NCBI RefSeq assembly: GCF_026805325.1 | Contig: NZ_JAPRAT010000007.1 | Coordinates: 1-64,000 of the forward strand | DNA: 64,000 nt | DNA from: Natronobacillus azotifigens | Lineage (GTDB): Bacteria; Bacillota; Bacilli; Bacillales; Amphibacillaceae | Direction: 5' to 3' | Shown here: one piece after another, positions 8,645 through 17,808 of the stretch | How the letters are laid out: every line of letters starts with the position of its first letter | Position numbering within the stretch: the stretch's first letter is position 1 | The notes under the pieces: model-generated | The model's input: the letters and a program-made list of their open reading frames with translations, nothing else | What the model was told of the DNA's origin: nothing | Database searches by the model: none | Program-made: the position numbers and the translations under genes

Positions 8645-9395
8645 TTCTCAAAAAACGTTGATACAAAAGGAAAAAGTTATTGGCTTAAAGCCTGTTGTTT
8701 TTCCTGTTATAGAACAAGATGGATCGACCGAGAAAAATGATGAGCTTGTTGATTGTAACATGCAACTTATTGAAGCAGAAAAAAAGCTAGAGGCGATGAA
8801 AGAGCACTCAGAAAAATTGTTAGCTGACACAAATAAGAAAATAGACCAAGCACAGAAAGATTGGGAAGTAGAAAAACAAGCATGGATTGAAGAAGCGAAA
8901 GAAATTGGTTATCAAGAAGGATTAGAGCTAGGCAAAGAGAAAGGTTTGCAACTTTTTGAACAAAAAATTGAATTGGCAAACGAAACAATTCAGCTAGCAG
9001 AACAGCAAAAACAAGTGTTGATTGATCAAAGTGAACCCGAAATATTGGAATTGGCTGTTCAGATTGCTTCAAAAATTCTTCACACACATTTAGTAGAAAC
9101 AGAGGTTTATCTTGACATTGTTCAGAAGGCTTTGCAAGAAGTACGTGATCAAGTTCGAATTAAAATTTATTCTCACCCGGAAGATTTTCCGTTGCTTGAT
9201 GCAAACCAAGAAAAATTATCGAGCTTACTTGATAATGAAGCTGTTTTATCGATCTATCCAGATACTAACTTAGCCAAAGGTGATTGTTTGATTGAAACGC
9301 CGTTCTCTAAATTAGATGTTAGTGTAGATAGCCAACTTAAGGTGGTTAGTGAGCAATTGTTAGAGCTTCTGGAGGAGACAAGTCGTGAAACTTGA
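8637..9395 (+). CDS. fliH: Flagellar export ATPase regulator FliH
   Basis: FliH binds and restrains the export ATPase FliI and couples it to the export gate. The protein has a long charged coiled-coil (about 40-130) and a C-terminal V-ATPase-E-like domain. The start is not obvious. TTG 8637 is preferred because GGAGGAG (8621-8627) lies 9 bases upstream, giving about 252 aa beginning MSNSQKTLIQ. The open frame extends to TTG 8610, which has no Shine-Dalgarno. The chosen start overlaps the end of fliG by 8 bases, suggesting translational coupling. Confidence 0.9.
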   Translation: MSNSQKTLIQKEKVIGLKPVVFPVIEQDGSTEKNDELVDCNMQLIEAEKKLEAMKEHSEKLLADTNKKIDQAQKDWEVEKQAWIEEAKEIGYQEGLELGKEKGLQLFEQKIELANETIQLAEQQKQVLIDQSEPEILELAVQIASKILHTHLVETEVYLDIVQKALQEVRDQVRIKIYSHPEDFPLLDANQEKLSSLLDNEAVLSIYPDTNLAKGDCLIETPFSKLDVSVDSQLKVVSEQLLELLEETSRET

Positions 9396-10695
9396 TAAGT
9401 ATATAGATGGAGTTAAACAAGCAGATCTGTATAAACGTTATGGGAAGATTAAGCGTGTGATAGGGCTAATGATTGAATCTGTCGGCCCGGCTGTTAGTAT
9501 TGGTAATGTTTGCCATATCCATACTTCGATTGAAACGAAAATTCTAGCTGAGGTTGTTGGATTTAATGATGAAAATGTTCTACTTATGCCTTATTCACCG
9601 ATTAATGAAATCAGCCCTGGTAGCTTAGTAGAGGCAACAAATAAACCACTTACCATTAAGGTGGGTGAAGGTTTAATTGGAAAAGTGGTTGATGCGATTG
9701 GACAACCACTGGATCAGTCTTCATTACCGAGAGGTTTAATGAATTATACAACAGAACAATTGCCACCAAATCCACTTGTTCGACCTAGAATTCTTGAACC
9801 AATTGAAATAGGGGTTAAGACAATTGATAGTTTGCTAACGGTTGGGAAAGGACAACGGGTAGGTATTTTTGCCGGTAGTGGAGTTGGAAAAAGTACATTA
9901 TTAGGTATGATTGCAAGGAACAGTGAAGCGGATGTAAATGTTATTGCATTAATCGGTGAACGTGGTCGAGAAGTTAGAGAGTTTATTGAAAAAGACCTTG
10001 GTCCTGAAGGGTTAAAAAGATCGGTTGTCGTTGTTGCAACATCTGATCAACCTGCATTGATGCGAATTAAAGGGGCTTACACCGCCACAGCAATTAGCGA
10101 GTACTTCCGTGATCAAGGTTATAATGTAAATTTAATGATGGATTCTGTTACTCGTGTAGCAATGGCGCAACGAGAAGTAGGTCTTGCTACAGGTGAACCA
10201 CCAACAACGAAAGGTTATCCCCCATCTGTTTTTGCTACATTACCAAAACTATTGGAACGAACTGGTACTAGTGCAAATGGAACTATTACAGCTTTTTATA
10301 CAGTTCTAGTTGATGGTGATGATTTAAACGACCCGATTGCTGACACGACAAGAGGAATTCTAGATGGTCATTTTGTCTTAGACCGGAAACTTGCTGAACA
10401 AGGGCAATTCCCAGCGATTAATGTTTTAAAATCGATTAGTCGAGTAATGCCCCAGATTACTAGTGAAGAAGATCAGAAACTAGCTAGTAAAATACGTTCA
10501 CACTTGTCTACTTACGAAGAGAATTATGAATTAATTCAAATCGGTGCATATAAGCGTGGCACGAGTAAAGTGGTCGATGAAGCAATACAGCTACACCCTA
10601 AAATTATTTCGTTTTTAAAGCAGGATATAGAAGAAAATTGTTCAAGACAAGAAGCGATCGAGCAGATGGAACAAATTTTATACGGAGGAGTCTAG
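9385..10695 (+). CDS. fliI: Flagellum-specific export ATPase FliI
   Basis: FliI is an F1-beta-like ATPase that powers flagellar type III export. Walker A GSGVGKST lies near residues 163-171, followed by GERGREVREF and the Walker B region (VNLMMDSVTRVA). At 436 aa it is normal. It starts at GTG 9385 behind GGAGGAG and overlaps the end of fliH by 11 bases. Confidence 0.97.
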   Translation: MKLDKYIDGVKQADLYKRYGKIKRVIGLMIESVGPAVSIGNVCHIHTSIETKILAEVVGFNDENVLLMPYSPINEISPGSLVEATNKPLTIKVGEGLIGKVVDAIGQPLDQSSLPRGLMNYTTEQLPPNPLVRPRILEPIEIGVKTIDSLLTVGKGQRVGIFAGSGVGKSTLLGMIARNSEADVNVIALIGERGREVREFIEKDLGPEGLKRSVVVVATSDQPALMRIKGAYTATAISEYFRDQGYNVNLMMDSVTRVAMAQREVGLATGEPPTTKGYPPSVFATLPKLLERTGTSANGTITAFYTVLVDGDDLNDPIADTTRGILDGHFVLDRKLAEQGQFPAINVLKSISRVMPQITSEEDQKLASKIRSHLSTYEENYELIQIGAYKRGTSKVVDEAIQLHPKIISFLKQDIEENCSRQEAIEQMEQILYGGV

Positions 10696-10698
10696 CAG

Positions 10699-11142
10699 AT
10701 GACTACCATTAGAGCCTTTCATAAAATATTATCCCATCAAGAACGTCTGAAAAATCAAGCGCAAGTGAATTATCAAGAAGCAGTTAAAAGTTTCGAACAA
10801 GTTGCAACAAAATTATATGCACTATTGCAAAAAAAAGAACGGGTAGAGACAGAGTATAATTACTATTTACAAGCTTCTGGAACGGTTACCACATTAGCCA
10901 CGCACTATGCTTATATCGAGCAGATTAAAAAACAAATTGAAGCAGTCCAAGTTGAAGTTAATCGAGAACGTTTCAACATGGAGAAAAAACAAGAGAAGTT
11001 AACCGAAGCTCATGTAGAAGTAAAGAAATTCGAGAAGATTATTGAAAAGAAAAAAAGCAATATTATTGCGTTGGAAGTCTATCAAGAGAGTCAGGCAATG
11101 GATGAAGTGTCCAATCGACAGTATTTTAGTAGAGATAGGTGA
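10699..11142 (+). CDS. fliJ: Flagellar export chaperone FliJ
   Basis: FliJ is a coiled-coil protein that resembles the F1 gamma subunit and links FliI with FlhA. This 147-aa product is almost entirely helical and charged, rich in Lys, Glu and Gln. The FliJ family has little sequence conservation; size, coiled-coil character and position right after fliI (3-base gap) support the call. Confidence 0.93.
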   Translation: MTTIRAFHKILSHQERLKNQAQVNYQEAVKSFEQVATKLYALLQKKERVETEYNYYLQASGTVTTLATHYAYIEQIKKQIEAVQVEVNRERFNMEKKQEKLTEAHVEVKKFEKIIEKKKSNIIALEVYQESQAMDEVSNRQYFSRDR

Positions 11143-11147
11143 ATGTA

Positions 11148-11732
11148 ATGGCACAAACAGAAAAACAAGATAAAAAAAAGAAAAAACCAAGTTTCTTTCA
11201 ATGGTTATTTGTGATTATCATACCGCTTTTATTTGCACTTTTAATCACGTTTATCATACTGTCACTTTTAGGCATTGATGTTGTCAATAACTCAAAAGAA
11301 ATTGTTAGTGGTATTCCGTTCGTTGGGAACCTTGTGACTACGGAAGAGGAAGCTGAATTGGAACGAATAGAAGAGCGTTACCAACAACAAATCGAAACAA
11401 AAGATAATCAAATTTCAGAATTAGAAGCTGAAGTTACGGGATATGAATTAGAAATCGATCAATTGAATCAAGAAATTGTTTTATTGACAAGGCAAATAGA
11501 AGACATTAACGAAGAACTTGAGGATTCGACTCAAATAAATGAAAACCTTGAAAGGTTGACTATTTCTTATCAGGAAATGCCACCACAAAGTGCTGCAAAT
11601 ATTTTGAGTAACTTGAATGAAGCTGTTGCTGTAGTTATTTTACAAGAGTTAGAAGACCAACATAGAGGAGCGATTTTAAGTGTCATGGATCCGGAATCAG
11701 CTGCTGAATTAACAGAACTCTTACTAGATTAA
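11148..11732 (+). CDS. ylxF: MotE family protein (YlxF), FliG-associated chaperone-like
   Basis: The product has one N-terminal membrane helix (about residues 15-45), a coiled-coil (about 65-135) and a C-terminal MgtE-N-like domain containing MPPQSAANILSNL and MDPESAAELTELL. This is the architecture of YlxF/MotE, encoded between fliJ and fliK in Bacillus. ATG 11148 is preferred over GTG 11139 because AGGTGA (11137-11142) lies 5 bases before the ATG. It overlaps no neighbour and fliK follows after 35 bases. The biochemical role is less certain than the family. Confidence 0.88.
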   Translation: MAQTEKQDKKKKKPSFFQWLFVIIIPLLFALLITFIILSLLGIDVVNNSKEIVSGIPFVGNLVTTEEEAELERIEERYQQQIETKDNQISELEAEVTGYELEIDQLNQEIVLLTRQIEDINEELEDSTQINENLERLTISYQEMPPQSAANILSNLNEAVAVVILQELEDQHRGAILSVMDPESAAELTELLLD

Positions 11733-11767
11733 TTAATTTTTATAATTACTTGAAGGGAGGTGAGTAA

Positions 11768-13126
11768 ATGAATATCGCGGCATTATTAACACACTCAAAT
11801 ATTGCAACAAATGGTTTGCAATCAAAGGTTAAGGAATCTAGTCCAAACGCATTTGGTGAATTTTTAACCAATAAGTCTACACATTATCATACAGAACCGA
11901 TTAGACAACAACTGGATATACCGAAAGAACCTACAATAGTTAATAAGTATATTGAAGCTATTTCCGATCAGTTGATGGACAAACTATCAATTCTCTTTGA
12001 AGATGATCAGAAAATGGATCTAGATGTCTCTGATCAAACCAAAGAAGCTATCTTGGGAAGTATGGTAGAACATTTAGTAAAGCTTGATGAAGCATCCTTC
12101 TCTTTACTAGAGTTAGACAATGAAGAGAAAGCCGTACTAAACACGATCTTGGAAAAACTGAGTGAAGAGGAAAATCATGAACAGAACGTTTCATGGCTAT
12201 ATCCAGCAATTTATATTGATATTAAACCATCAGGTGTATTTATGGATGATAATCATGTTGAAGAAAAGTTTGCTACTATGGAAGCAGAGATTGCTGAACT
12301 AGTTACAGGCGAACACCTTGATTCTTTTACAAAAAACGGGAAACTATTAAACTTATTAGAACAGTGGACAACATTAACGAAATCGAATCCTGAACAAGCA
12401 TCACTGGCTCTTACTAAGCAAATGGATACCGAAAGTAATAACGTTTGGTCACAATTATTATCAAACTATCAAAAGCGGATGAATATTGATAGCAAGACAA
12501 GTTATCAAACGAATACGTCTGTAACACCGAATGATGTAAGGAAATGGCTTGAGTCAGCAATTAGTCGTATGGATATGAGCGAGATTGAAAATAGCTCAAA
12601 AGGATTTTCTGATCAATTTATTAGTACAGCAGCTATATCTCAATTGGAGCAATTTACGGTCCACGTCGCAGAACCAACTGGGGATCATCAGAAATTTGCA
12701 AATCAATTGCTAGAAAAATTCGAACTGGCTATTTCTAAAAGCACATTCATGTCTTCACCTAATGGAGCAAAACAATTGATGTTACGCATAACTCCTGCTT
12801 CACTTGGGGAAATAATGGTTCAATTAACTGAAATCGACGGAGAAATGTTAGTAAAGATAACTGCTACAACACAAGCAACAAAAGAAGCTTTAGAAGCCAA
12901 TCTTAAAGAACTGAGGCATATGTTTTCTCCACAACAAGTTGTGATTGAAAAACAAGAACCCCAAGATCTTTCGATAGGTAAACAGGAATGGGTAGATCAG
13001 CATGAAGAGCAATTATCACAATCCTCCGATCAAAAGGAACAAAGAAGCAACGATCAAGAACAAAGCCAAAATGGGGATTATCAAGAGAGAAGTTTTGAAG
13101 AAATACTTATGAATGAGAGAGTGTAG
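11768..13126 (+). CDS. fliK: Flagellar hook-length control protein FliK
   Basis: FliK is a secreted ruler that measures hook length and switches FlhB export specificity. The N-terminal two thirds are poorly conserved, as expected. The C-terminal Flg_hook domain is recognisable (about 325-415), with LMLRITPASLGEIMVQL and TKEALEANLKELR. The tail is Gln/Ser/Glu-rich. At 452 aa it is close to B. subtilis FliK. A GGGAGGTGA Shine-Dalgarno precedes ATG 11768. The stop is 9 bases before the preferred flgD start. Confidence 0.93.
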   Translation: MNIAALLTHSNIATNGLQSKVKESSPNAFGEFLTNKSTHYHTEPIRQQLDIPKEPTIVNKYIEAISDQLMDKLSILFEDDQKMDLDVSDQTKEAILGSMVEHLVKLDEASFSLLELDNEEKAVLNTILEKLSEEENHEQNVSWLYPAIYIDIKPSGVFMDDNHVEEKFATMEAEIAELVTGEHLDSFTKNGKLLNLLEQWTTLTKSNPEQASLALTKQMDTESNNVWSQLLSNYQKRMNIDSKTSYQTNTSVTPNDVRKWLESAISRMDMSEIENSSKGFSDQFISTAAISQLEQFTVHVAEPTGDHQKFANQLLEKFELAISKSTFMSSPNGAKQLMLRITPASLGEIMVQLTEIDGEMLVKITATTQATKEALEANLKELRHMFSPQQVVIEKQEPQDLSIGKQEWVDQHEEQLSQSSDQKEQRSNDQEQSQNGDYQERSFEEILMNERV

Positions 13127-13135
13127 GTGATACCT

Positions 13136-13588
13136 GTGACAAGAATTGACCCTTCCTATTATTTAAGTAATCAACCAAGGTCTACCCCTAGTGCTGATTT
13201 AGGCAAAGATGAGTTTTTAAAAATATTAATGGCACAAATTCAAAATCAAGACCCATTGAATCCGATGGATGATACAGAATTCATTTCTCAAATGGCTACA
13301 TTTTCTTCACTTGAACAAATGATGAATATGAACACATCGATAAGTAAACTTGTTCAAAATCAAACGGTTTCACCAGTGATTCAATACAGTCATTTGATTG
13401 GAAAAGAAGTTTCTTTCTATAAACTCGATGAAGAGACAAACAAAATTGTACAGCCTAAGGAAATCGTAAATAGTGAAGTGATCGCGATTAGCGAACGTGA
13501 AGGCTATGCAGTCATCGAATTAGTAAATGGTCAGAAGATATATACAGATGAAATTCTTCGCATTAACAAACCTTCTGCTGATCAATAA
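13136..13588 (+). CDS. flgD: Flagellar hook-capping (scaffold) protein FlgD
   Basis: FlgD caps the growing hook and guides FlgE assembly. The conserved N-terminal box GKDEFLKILMAQIQNQDPLNPMDD is present, although its middle is best read as FLKILMAQIQNQDP. GTG 13136 is chosen because AGGTGA (13125-13130) lies 5 bases upstream; GTG 13127 lies inside that Shine-Dalgarno. This gives about 150 aa. It is the B. subtilis ylxG/flgD position between fliK and the hook gene. Confidence 0.93.
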   Translation: MTRIDPSYYLSNQPRSTPSADLGKDEFLKILMAQIQNQDPLNPMDDTEFISQMATFSSLEQMMNMNTSISKLVQNQTVSPVIQYSHLIGKEVSFYKLDEETNKIVQPKEIVNSEVIAISEREGYAVIELVNGQKIYTDEILRINKPSADQ

Positions 13589-13605
13589 AGGAAGGAGTAA
13601 TAAGA

Positions 13606-13980
13606 ATGGATCATCGTATCCAACAAGTTCATCAAGGTGCTCTATTGCCGAAACGAACTGAGAAGTTAAAAGAGAAAAATAGCCATACACCTTTTCAGGA
13701 AGTGTTTCAAAAAGCTAAGGGAGAGGTCCTTAAGGTTAGTAAACATGCACAAGTCCGCTTAACAGAAAGAAACATAGAGATTTCTGAAGAAAAATGGCAA
13801 GAGATTGCTTCACAAGTAAATGAGGCAAGACAAAAAGGAATCTCTGATTCTTTAGTGATCACTGATGAAGCAACTTTACTCGTTAGTGCAAAAAACAATA
13901 TGGTAGTTACAGCAATGAATCGACAAGAAGCGAAAAGTAGGATTTTTACAAATATTGATGGAACGATTGTTTTAGACTAG
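13606..13980 (+). CDS. Flagellar operon protein of the TIGR02530 type
   Basis: This 124-aa protein has the conserved segment HAQVRLTERNIEISEEKW followed by KGISDSLVI and NMVVTAMNR, as in the small family annotated as flagellar operon protein TIGR02530. It is encoded between flgD and flgE in many Bacillaceae and Clostridia. No membrane segment or signal peptide is visible. Its role in hook assembly is inferred from position only. AAGGAGT lies before ATG 13606. Confidence 0.85.
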   Translation: MDHRIQQVHQGALLPKRTEKLKEKNSHTPFQEVFQKAKGEVLKVSKHAQVRLTERNIEISEEKWQEIASQVNEARQKGISDSLVITDEATLLVSAKNNMVVTAMNRQEAKSRIFTNIDGTIVLD

Positions 13981-14056
13981 GCTGGACCCGAATGGGAAGC
14001 CTTCACCACTGTTGACTGATTGATACAGTAGGACAAATGAGAGGAATGATTTTTAC

Positions 14057-14941
14057 ATGTTACGTTCAATGTATGCAGGGATTTCAGGTATGAAAGGTTT
14101 TCAAACACAGTTAGATGTCGTTGGTAATAATATCGCTAACGTTAATACGGCTGGATTTAAAAAAGGTCGTGTAACATTTCAAGATATGATGAGTCAAACG
14201 ATTGCAGGTGCTTCTGCTCCTACCGCTATACGAGGGGGGATTAATCCGGCGCAAGTAGGATTAGGTTCACAAATTGGCTCGATCGATAATATCCATACTG
14301 GGGGAAACCTCCAAACAACAAACCGTACCTTGGATCTGGCTTTAGAAGGGGATGGCATGTTTGTATTTGGGTCAGGCATTGCAGAAGATGTCAATGATAT
14401 TGATTTAGCAGAAACAGAAATATTATTCTCACGAGCAGGAAACATGTATTTTGATGATAATGGATATATTGTAAATGCTAATGGTCAGTACTTGATTGGT
14501 CGAAATGGTTTAGATCAAGAAGGAAATCCAATACAGGGTGATAATTCTCGAATTCGAATACCAGAGGGTGCTGCTAGCTTTAGTATTCAAGGTAATGGTG
14601 TTGTGAATTATATTGATGCATCTGGTGAAACGCAAAGTGCCGGACAAATCATGTTGGCGAATTTTTCTAATCCTGGCGGTTTGGAAAAAATCGGAGGGAA
14701 CATGTTCCGTTCTAGTGTCAATGATGGAATGTTTACTGGTGATGACGATTTAGTTACGTTATTTGAGCCAGAATCAGCGGGGGTAGCAACATTGGTGTCC
14801 GGTGCTATAGAAATGTCAAACGTCGATTTAGCAGAAGAGTTTACCGATATGATCGTTGCACAACGTGGTTTCCAAGCAAATACGAGAATCATTACTACTT
14901 CCGATGAAATCTTACAAGAATTAGTCAATTTGAAACGATAG
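14057..14941 (+). CDS. flgE: Flagellar hook protein FlgE
   Basis: This is the hook subunit, called flgG in older B. subtilis literature. The N-terminal motif is LRSMYAGISGMKGFQTQLDV followed by NNIANVNTAGFKKGR. The C-terminal rod/hook motif is NVDLAEEFTDMIVAQRGFQ. The variable central domain gives 294 aa, somewhat longer than B. subtilis FlgE. GAGAGGAAT lies before ATG 14057. The 76 bases separating it from the previous gene hold no terminator. Confidence 0.95.
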   Translation: MLRSMYAGISGMKGFQTQLDVVGNNIANVNTAGFKKGRVTFQDMMSQTIAGASAPTAIRGGINPAQVGLGSQIGSIDNIHTGGNLQTTNRTLDLALEGDGMFVFGSGIAEDVNDIDLAETEILFSRAGNMYFDDNGYIVNANGQYLIGRNGLDQEGNPIQGDNSRIRIPEGAASFSIQGNGVVNYIDASGETQSAGQIMLANFSNPGGLEKIGGNMFRSSVNDGMFTGDDDLVTLFEPESAGVATLVSGAIEMSNVDLAEEFTDMIVAQRGFQANTRIITTSDEILQELVNLKR

Positions 14942-14943
14942 TT

Positions 14944-14978
14944 AGGAGGATGGGGCAAACATTCGTTTGTTTGCTCCT
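14944..14978 (+). promoter_or_regulatory. Shine-Dalgarno plus stem-loop before swrD
   Basis: A strong AGGAGGAT Shine-Dalgarno (14944-14951) is 37 bases from the only possible swrD start (ATG 14989; an in-frame TAA lies at 14983). Between them GGGGCAAAC (14952-14960) pairs with GTTTGCTCC (14969-14977) around an 8-base loop, with one G-T pair. Folding would bring the Shine-Dalgarno to about 11 bases from ATG. Alternatively AGGAG (14944-14948) can pair with CTCCT (14974-14978), which would hide the Shine-Dalgarno. Confidence 0.55.
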
Positions 14979-14988
14979 ATCATAAAAG

Positions 14989-15210
14989 ATGATAGAAGTT
15001 ACGAATTTTAATGGCGATACCTTTACACTAAACGCTCTTTACATTGAGCGAATACAATCTTTCCCAGATACAACCATTACATTGACGAATGGAAGGAAAT
15101 TAGTTGTCAAAGAAACCGAACAAACGGTGGTTGATTTAGTAAATCGTTATTATCAACAAATCGGTTTACAAGGATGGCAAAAAGAAGCGGGTGACGAAGA
15201 TGAATGCTAA
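14989..15210 (+). CDS. swrD: SwrD/FlbD family flagellar motor protein
   Basis: This 73-aa protein starts MIEVTNFNGDTFTLNALYIE and contains the DTTITLTNGRKLVVKE block of the FlbD family. In B. subtilis the homologue SwrD (YlzI) sits between flgE and fliL and raises motor power for swarming. ATG 14989 is forced by an upstream in-frame stop and has no close Shine-Dalgarno; see the stem-loop at 14944-14978. It overlaps the start of fliL. Confidence 0.9.
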   Translation: MIEVTNFNGDTFTLNALYIERIQSFPDTTITLTNGRKLVVKETEQTVVDLVNRYYQQIGLQGWQKEAGDEDEC

Positions 15211-15616
15211 ACTTTTTAAGATTTTACTTATATCCTTAGTTATTATCGCTATTGTAGGACTAGGAGCAATAATTTTTATCTTGTTAAATGACGATGATCC
15301 TGATCGCGAACCTACGATTGACGAACAAATAGCTTATTCTTTTACTACAGAAGAAATTAACATTGATCTAAAAGGAAATAGTTTTGCAAGAATTCAATTT
15401 AATATTATTACGAACAGTAGCGATGCTACAGAGGAAATTGAAAAAAGACAATTTCAATTTAAAAATTTGTTAATAAAAGAGTCCGTAGATGTGACAGCGT
15501 CTGAATTACAATCGGATCTAGAAGAATTTGAGATGAATTTAAAAAACAAAATGAATGAGCTGATGACCGAAGGGGAAATTACTGATATTTATATTGTCAG
15601 TAAAATTGTACAGTAA
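15200..15616 (+). CDS. fliL: Flagellar basal body-associated protein FliL
   Basis: FliL is a single-pass membrane protein that surrounds or supports the stator. There is one N-terminal membrane helix (about residues 4-26) and an extracytoplasmic SPFH-like domain ending EGEITDIYIVSKIVQ. ATG 15200 is preferred because AAGCGGGTGA (15184-15193) lies 6 bases upstream; GTG 15191 falls within it. The product is 138 aa, normal for the family. It overlaps swrD by 11 bases. Confidence 0.93.
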   Translation: MNAKLFKILLISLVIIAIVGLGAIIFILLNDDDPDREPTIDEQIAYSFTTEEINIDLKGNSFARIQFNIITNSSDATEEIEKRQFQFKNLLIKESVDVTASELQSDLEEFEMNLKNKMNELMTEGEITDIYIVSKIVQ

Positions 15617-15645
15617 TATGAGCTCCTGCTTAGGAGGTGAAGGTC

Positions 15646-16647
15646 GTGCCTGATGAAGTTTTATCCCAGAATGAGATCGATGCCCTTTTATCTGCACTCT
15701 CATCTGGTGAGATGGATGCTAATCAACTAAAGCAAGAAGAAAAAGAAAAAAAAGTTCGTGTATATGATTTTAAGCGAGCACTTCGATTTTCAAAAGATCA
15801 AATCAGAAGTATTTCAAGAATTCATGAAAATTTTGCTCGATTACTAACAACGTATTTCTCCGCACAGTTACGTACTTATGTACATATTTCTGTTGCGTCT
15901 GTAGATCAAATTCCTTATGAGGAGTTTATTCGTTCCATCCCAACAATGACTGTACTAAATATATTTAGTATGGCTCCGTTGGAAGGACGTATTATCTTTG
16001 AGTTTAATCCGAATATTGCTTATGCTATGCTGGACCGTATTTTAGGTGGAAAAGGAAATAGTGTAAATAAGATTGAGAATTTAACCGAAATTGAATCAAC
16101 GATCATGTCACAATTATTTGAAAAATCATTAGACAATTTACAAGAAGCATGGTCTTCTGTTGCGGAAATTGACCCTCTGCTCGAGGAATTCGAAGTGAAT
16201 CCACAATTTTTACAGCTCGTATCTCCCAATGAGACAGTCGTTGTCGTTTCGTTGAACACGACGATCGGTGAGAGTAGTGGAATGATTAATATTTGTATTC
16301 CTCATGTGGTTCTAGAGCCAATCATACCAAAACTATCCGCACATTATTGGATGCAAACGGAGAAGCCAAAAGAAAGAAAACCACAAGAATATGACAATTT
16401 AACAAAGAATTTAGAAGTAGCTAAATTGGATTTGCAAGTATTATTAGGGAAGACTACTATTTCTGTTGAGGATCTTTTGAATTTACAAAAAGATGATATC
16501 TTGCATTTGAATCAAGCAATAGAGGATCCTTTAATCATGCAAGCGGATCAGGAGGAACTATTCTATGTTCAACCTGGTAAGAAGAAAAACAAGCTTGCTG
16601 TGCAAATTCTAGAAGAAATAAAAGGGGGGAATCCAAATGATGAATGA
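15646..16647 (+). CDS. fliM: Flagellar motor switch protein FliM
   Basis: FliM is the C-ring protein that binds CheY-P and sets rotation direction. The N-terminal CheY-binding peptide LSQNEIDALLSAL is clear. The middle CheC-like domain includes VYDFKRALRFSKDQIRSISR and SIPTMTVLN, and the C-terminal SpoA domain follows. GTG 15646 is chosen because AGGAGGTGA (15632-15640) lies 5 bases upstream; GTG 15637 is inside that Shine-Dalgarno. The length of 333 aa fits. It overlaps fliY by 11 bases. Confidence 0.97.
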   Translation: MPDEVLSQNEIDALLSALSSGEMDANQLKQEEKEKKVRVYDFKRALRFSKDQIRSISRIHENFARLLTTYFSAQLRTYVHISVASVDQIPYEEFIRSIPTMTVLNIFSMAPLEGRIIFEFNPNIAYAMLDRILGGKGNSVNKIENLTEIESTIMSQLFEKSLDNLQEAWSSVAEIDPLLEEFEVNPQFLQLVSPNETVVVVSLNTTIGESSGMINICIPHVVLEPIIPKLSAHYWMQTEKPKERKPQEYDNLTKNLEVAKLDLQVLLGKTTISVEDLLNLQKDDILHLNQAIEDPLIMQADQEELFYVQPGKKKNKLAVQILEEIKGGNPNDE

Positions 16648-17788
16648 TGGAATGTTATCACAAGATGAAATAGACGCATTGTTAAATAATGCTGATGATG
16701 AAGGAAGTACTGAAACTGATAGCGGAGAAGAAGATATCTCGGCGATCATGTCCGAGATAGAGCGAGACGCCCTAGGTGAAATAGGAAATATTTCGTTTGG
16801 CAGTTCGGCAACAACCTTAGCAACTTTATTAAATCAAAAAGTTGATATCACTACACCCACTATTTCAGTCATCAAACGTAGTGATTTGGAAAATGAATTT
16901 CCTCAACCACATGTTGGGGTAGAGGTTGAGTATACAGATGGATTTGAAGGTGCTAACATATTCGTCTTAAAATCTAACGATGCAGCAATTATCGCTGATT
17001 TAATGCTTGGTGGTGACGGACAAACGGATGCCGTTGAATTAAATGAAATACACATGAGTGCTGTTCAAGAAGCAATGAATCAAATGATGGGAACGGCTGC
17101 CACAAGTATGTCGACTGTATTTACAAAAAGGGTAGATATTTCACCGCCATCTATTATGATGCTAGATGTGAAAGAAGATGGAAGTAATCAATACCTCCCT
17201 CCAGATGATGTCTTAATTAAAGTTTCTTTTCAGTTGCAAATTGGTGATCTAATTGATTCAAGCATCATGCAACTGTTACCAGTTGGCTTTGCGAAAGAAA
17301 TGGTGGATGGCTTACTAAATGCTCCAACAGAACAACCAGTTGAACAAACTCAAGAAACAGTAACGAAGCCAAGTTCTACAAGTTCCACAAACGAACAAGT
17401 AACTCAGACAGAGCAAACACAACAAAGCCGTAGTCCGAGAAACATAGGAGAACCAAGCCAAACAACTGGAGATATTCAATCAGCATCTTTTTCTAGTTTT
17501 GAAGAAGTTCAATTACCACAAGCAGAGAAAAAAAATCTTGATATGTTATTAGATATTCCTTTGCAAGTAACTGTGGAGCTTGGGCGAACGAAACGAGCAG
17601 TTCGTGATATATTAGAATTATCATCAGGTTCTATTATTGAATTAGATAAACTTGCTGGTGAGCCGGTTGATATTCATGTCAATAATAAGTTGATTGCACA
17701 GGGAGAAGTAGTTGTTATTGATGAAAATTTTGGTGTTCGTGTAACGGATATTGTAAGTCAATCTGATCGATTGAAAAAACTTAGGTAA
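16637..17788 (+). CDS. fliY: Flagellar motor switch phosphatase FliY
   Basis: FliY is a C-ring protein of Gram-positives that combines a CheY-P phosphatase with a FliN domain. The N-terminus repeats the CheY-binding peptide (LSQDEIDALLNNA). The CheC-like domain has two active-site helices, one at EIERDALGEIGNISFGSSA and one at EIHMSAVQEAMNQMMGTAA. A Gln/Thr/Ser-rich linker leads to the C-terminal SpoA/FliN domain (LDIPLQVTVELGRTKRAV). The length of 383 aa compares with 378 in B. subtilis. The ATG overlaps fliM. Confidence 0.97.
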   Translation: MMNDGMLSQDEIDALLNNADDEGSTETDSGEEDISAIMSEIERDALGEIGNISFGSSATTLATLLNQKVDITTPTISVIKRSDLENEFPQPHVGVEVEYTDGFEGANIFVLKSNDAAIIADLMLGGDGQTDAVELNEIHMSAVQEAMNQMMGTAATSMSTVFTKRVDISPPSIMMLDVKEDGSNQYLPPDDVLIKVSFQLQIGDLIDSSIMQLLPVGFAKEMVDGLLNAPTEQPVEQTQETVTKPSSTSSTNEQVTQTEQTQQSRSPRNIGEPSQTTGDIQSASFSSFEEVQLPQAEKKNLDMLLDIPLQVTVELGRTKRAVRDILELSSGSIIELDKLAGEPVDIHVNNKLIAQGEVVVIDENFGVRVTDIVSQSDRLKKLR

Positions 17789-17808
17789 GAATTTAGGAGG
17801 AAAACCGA

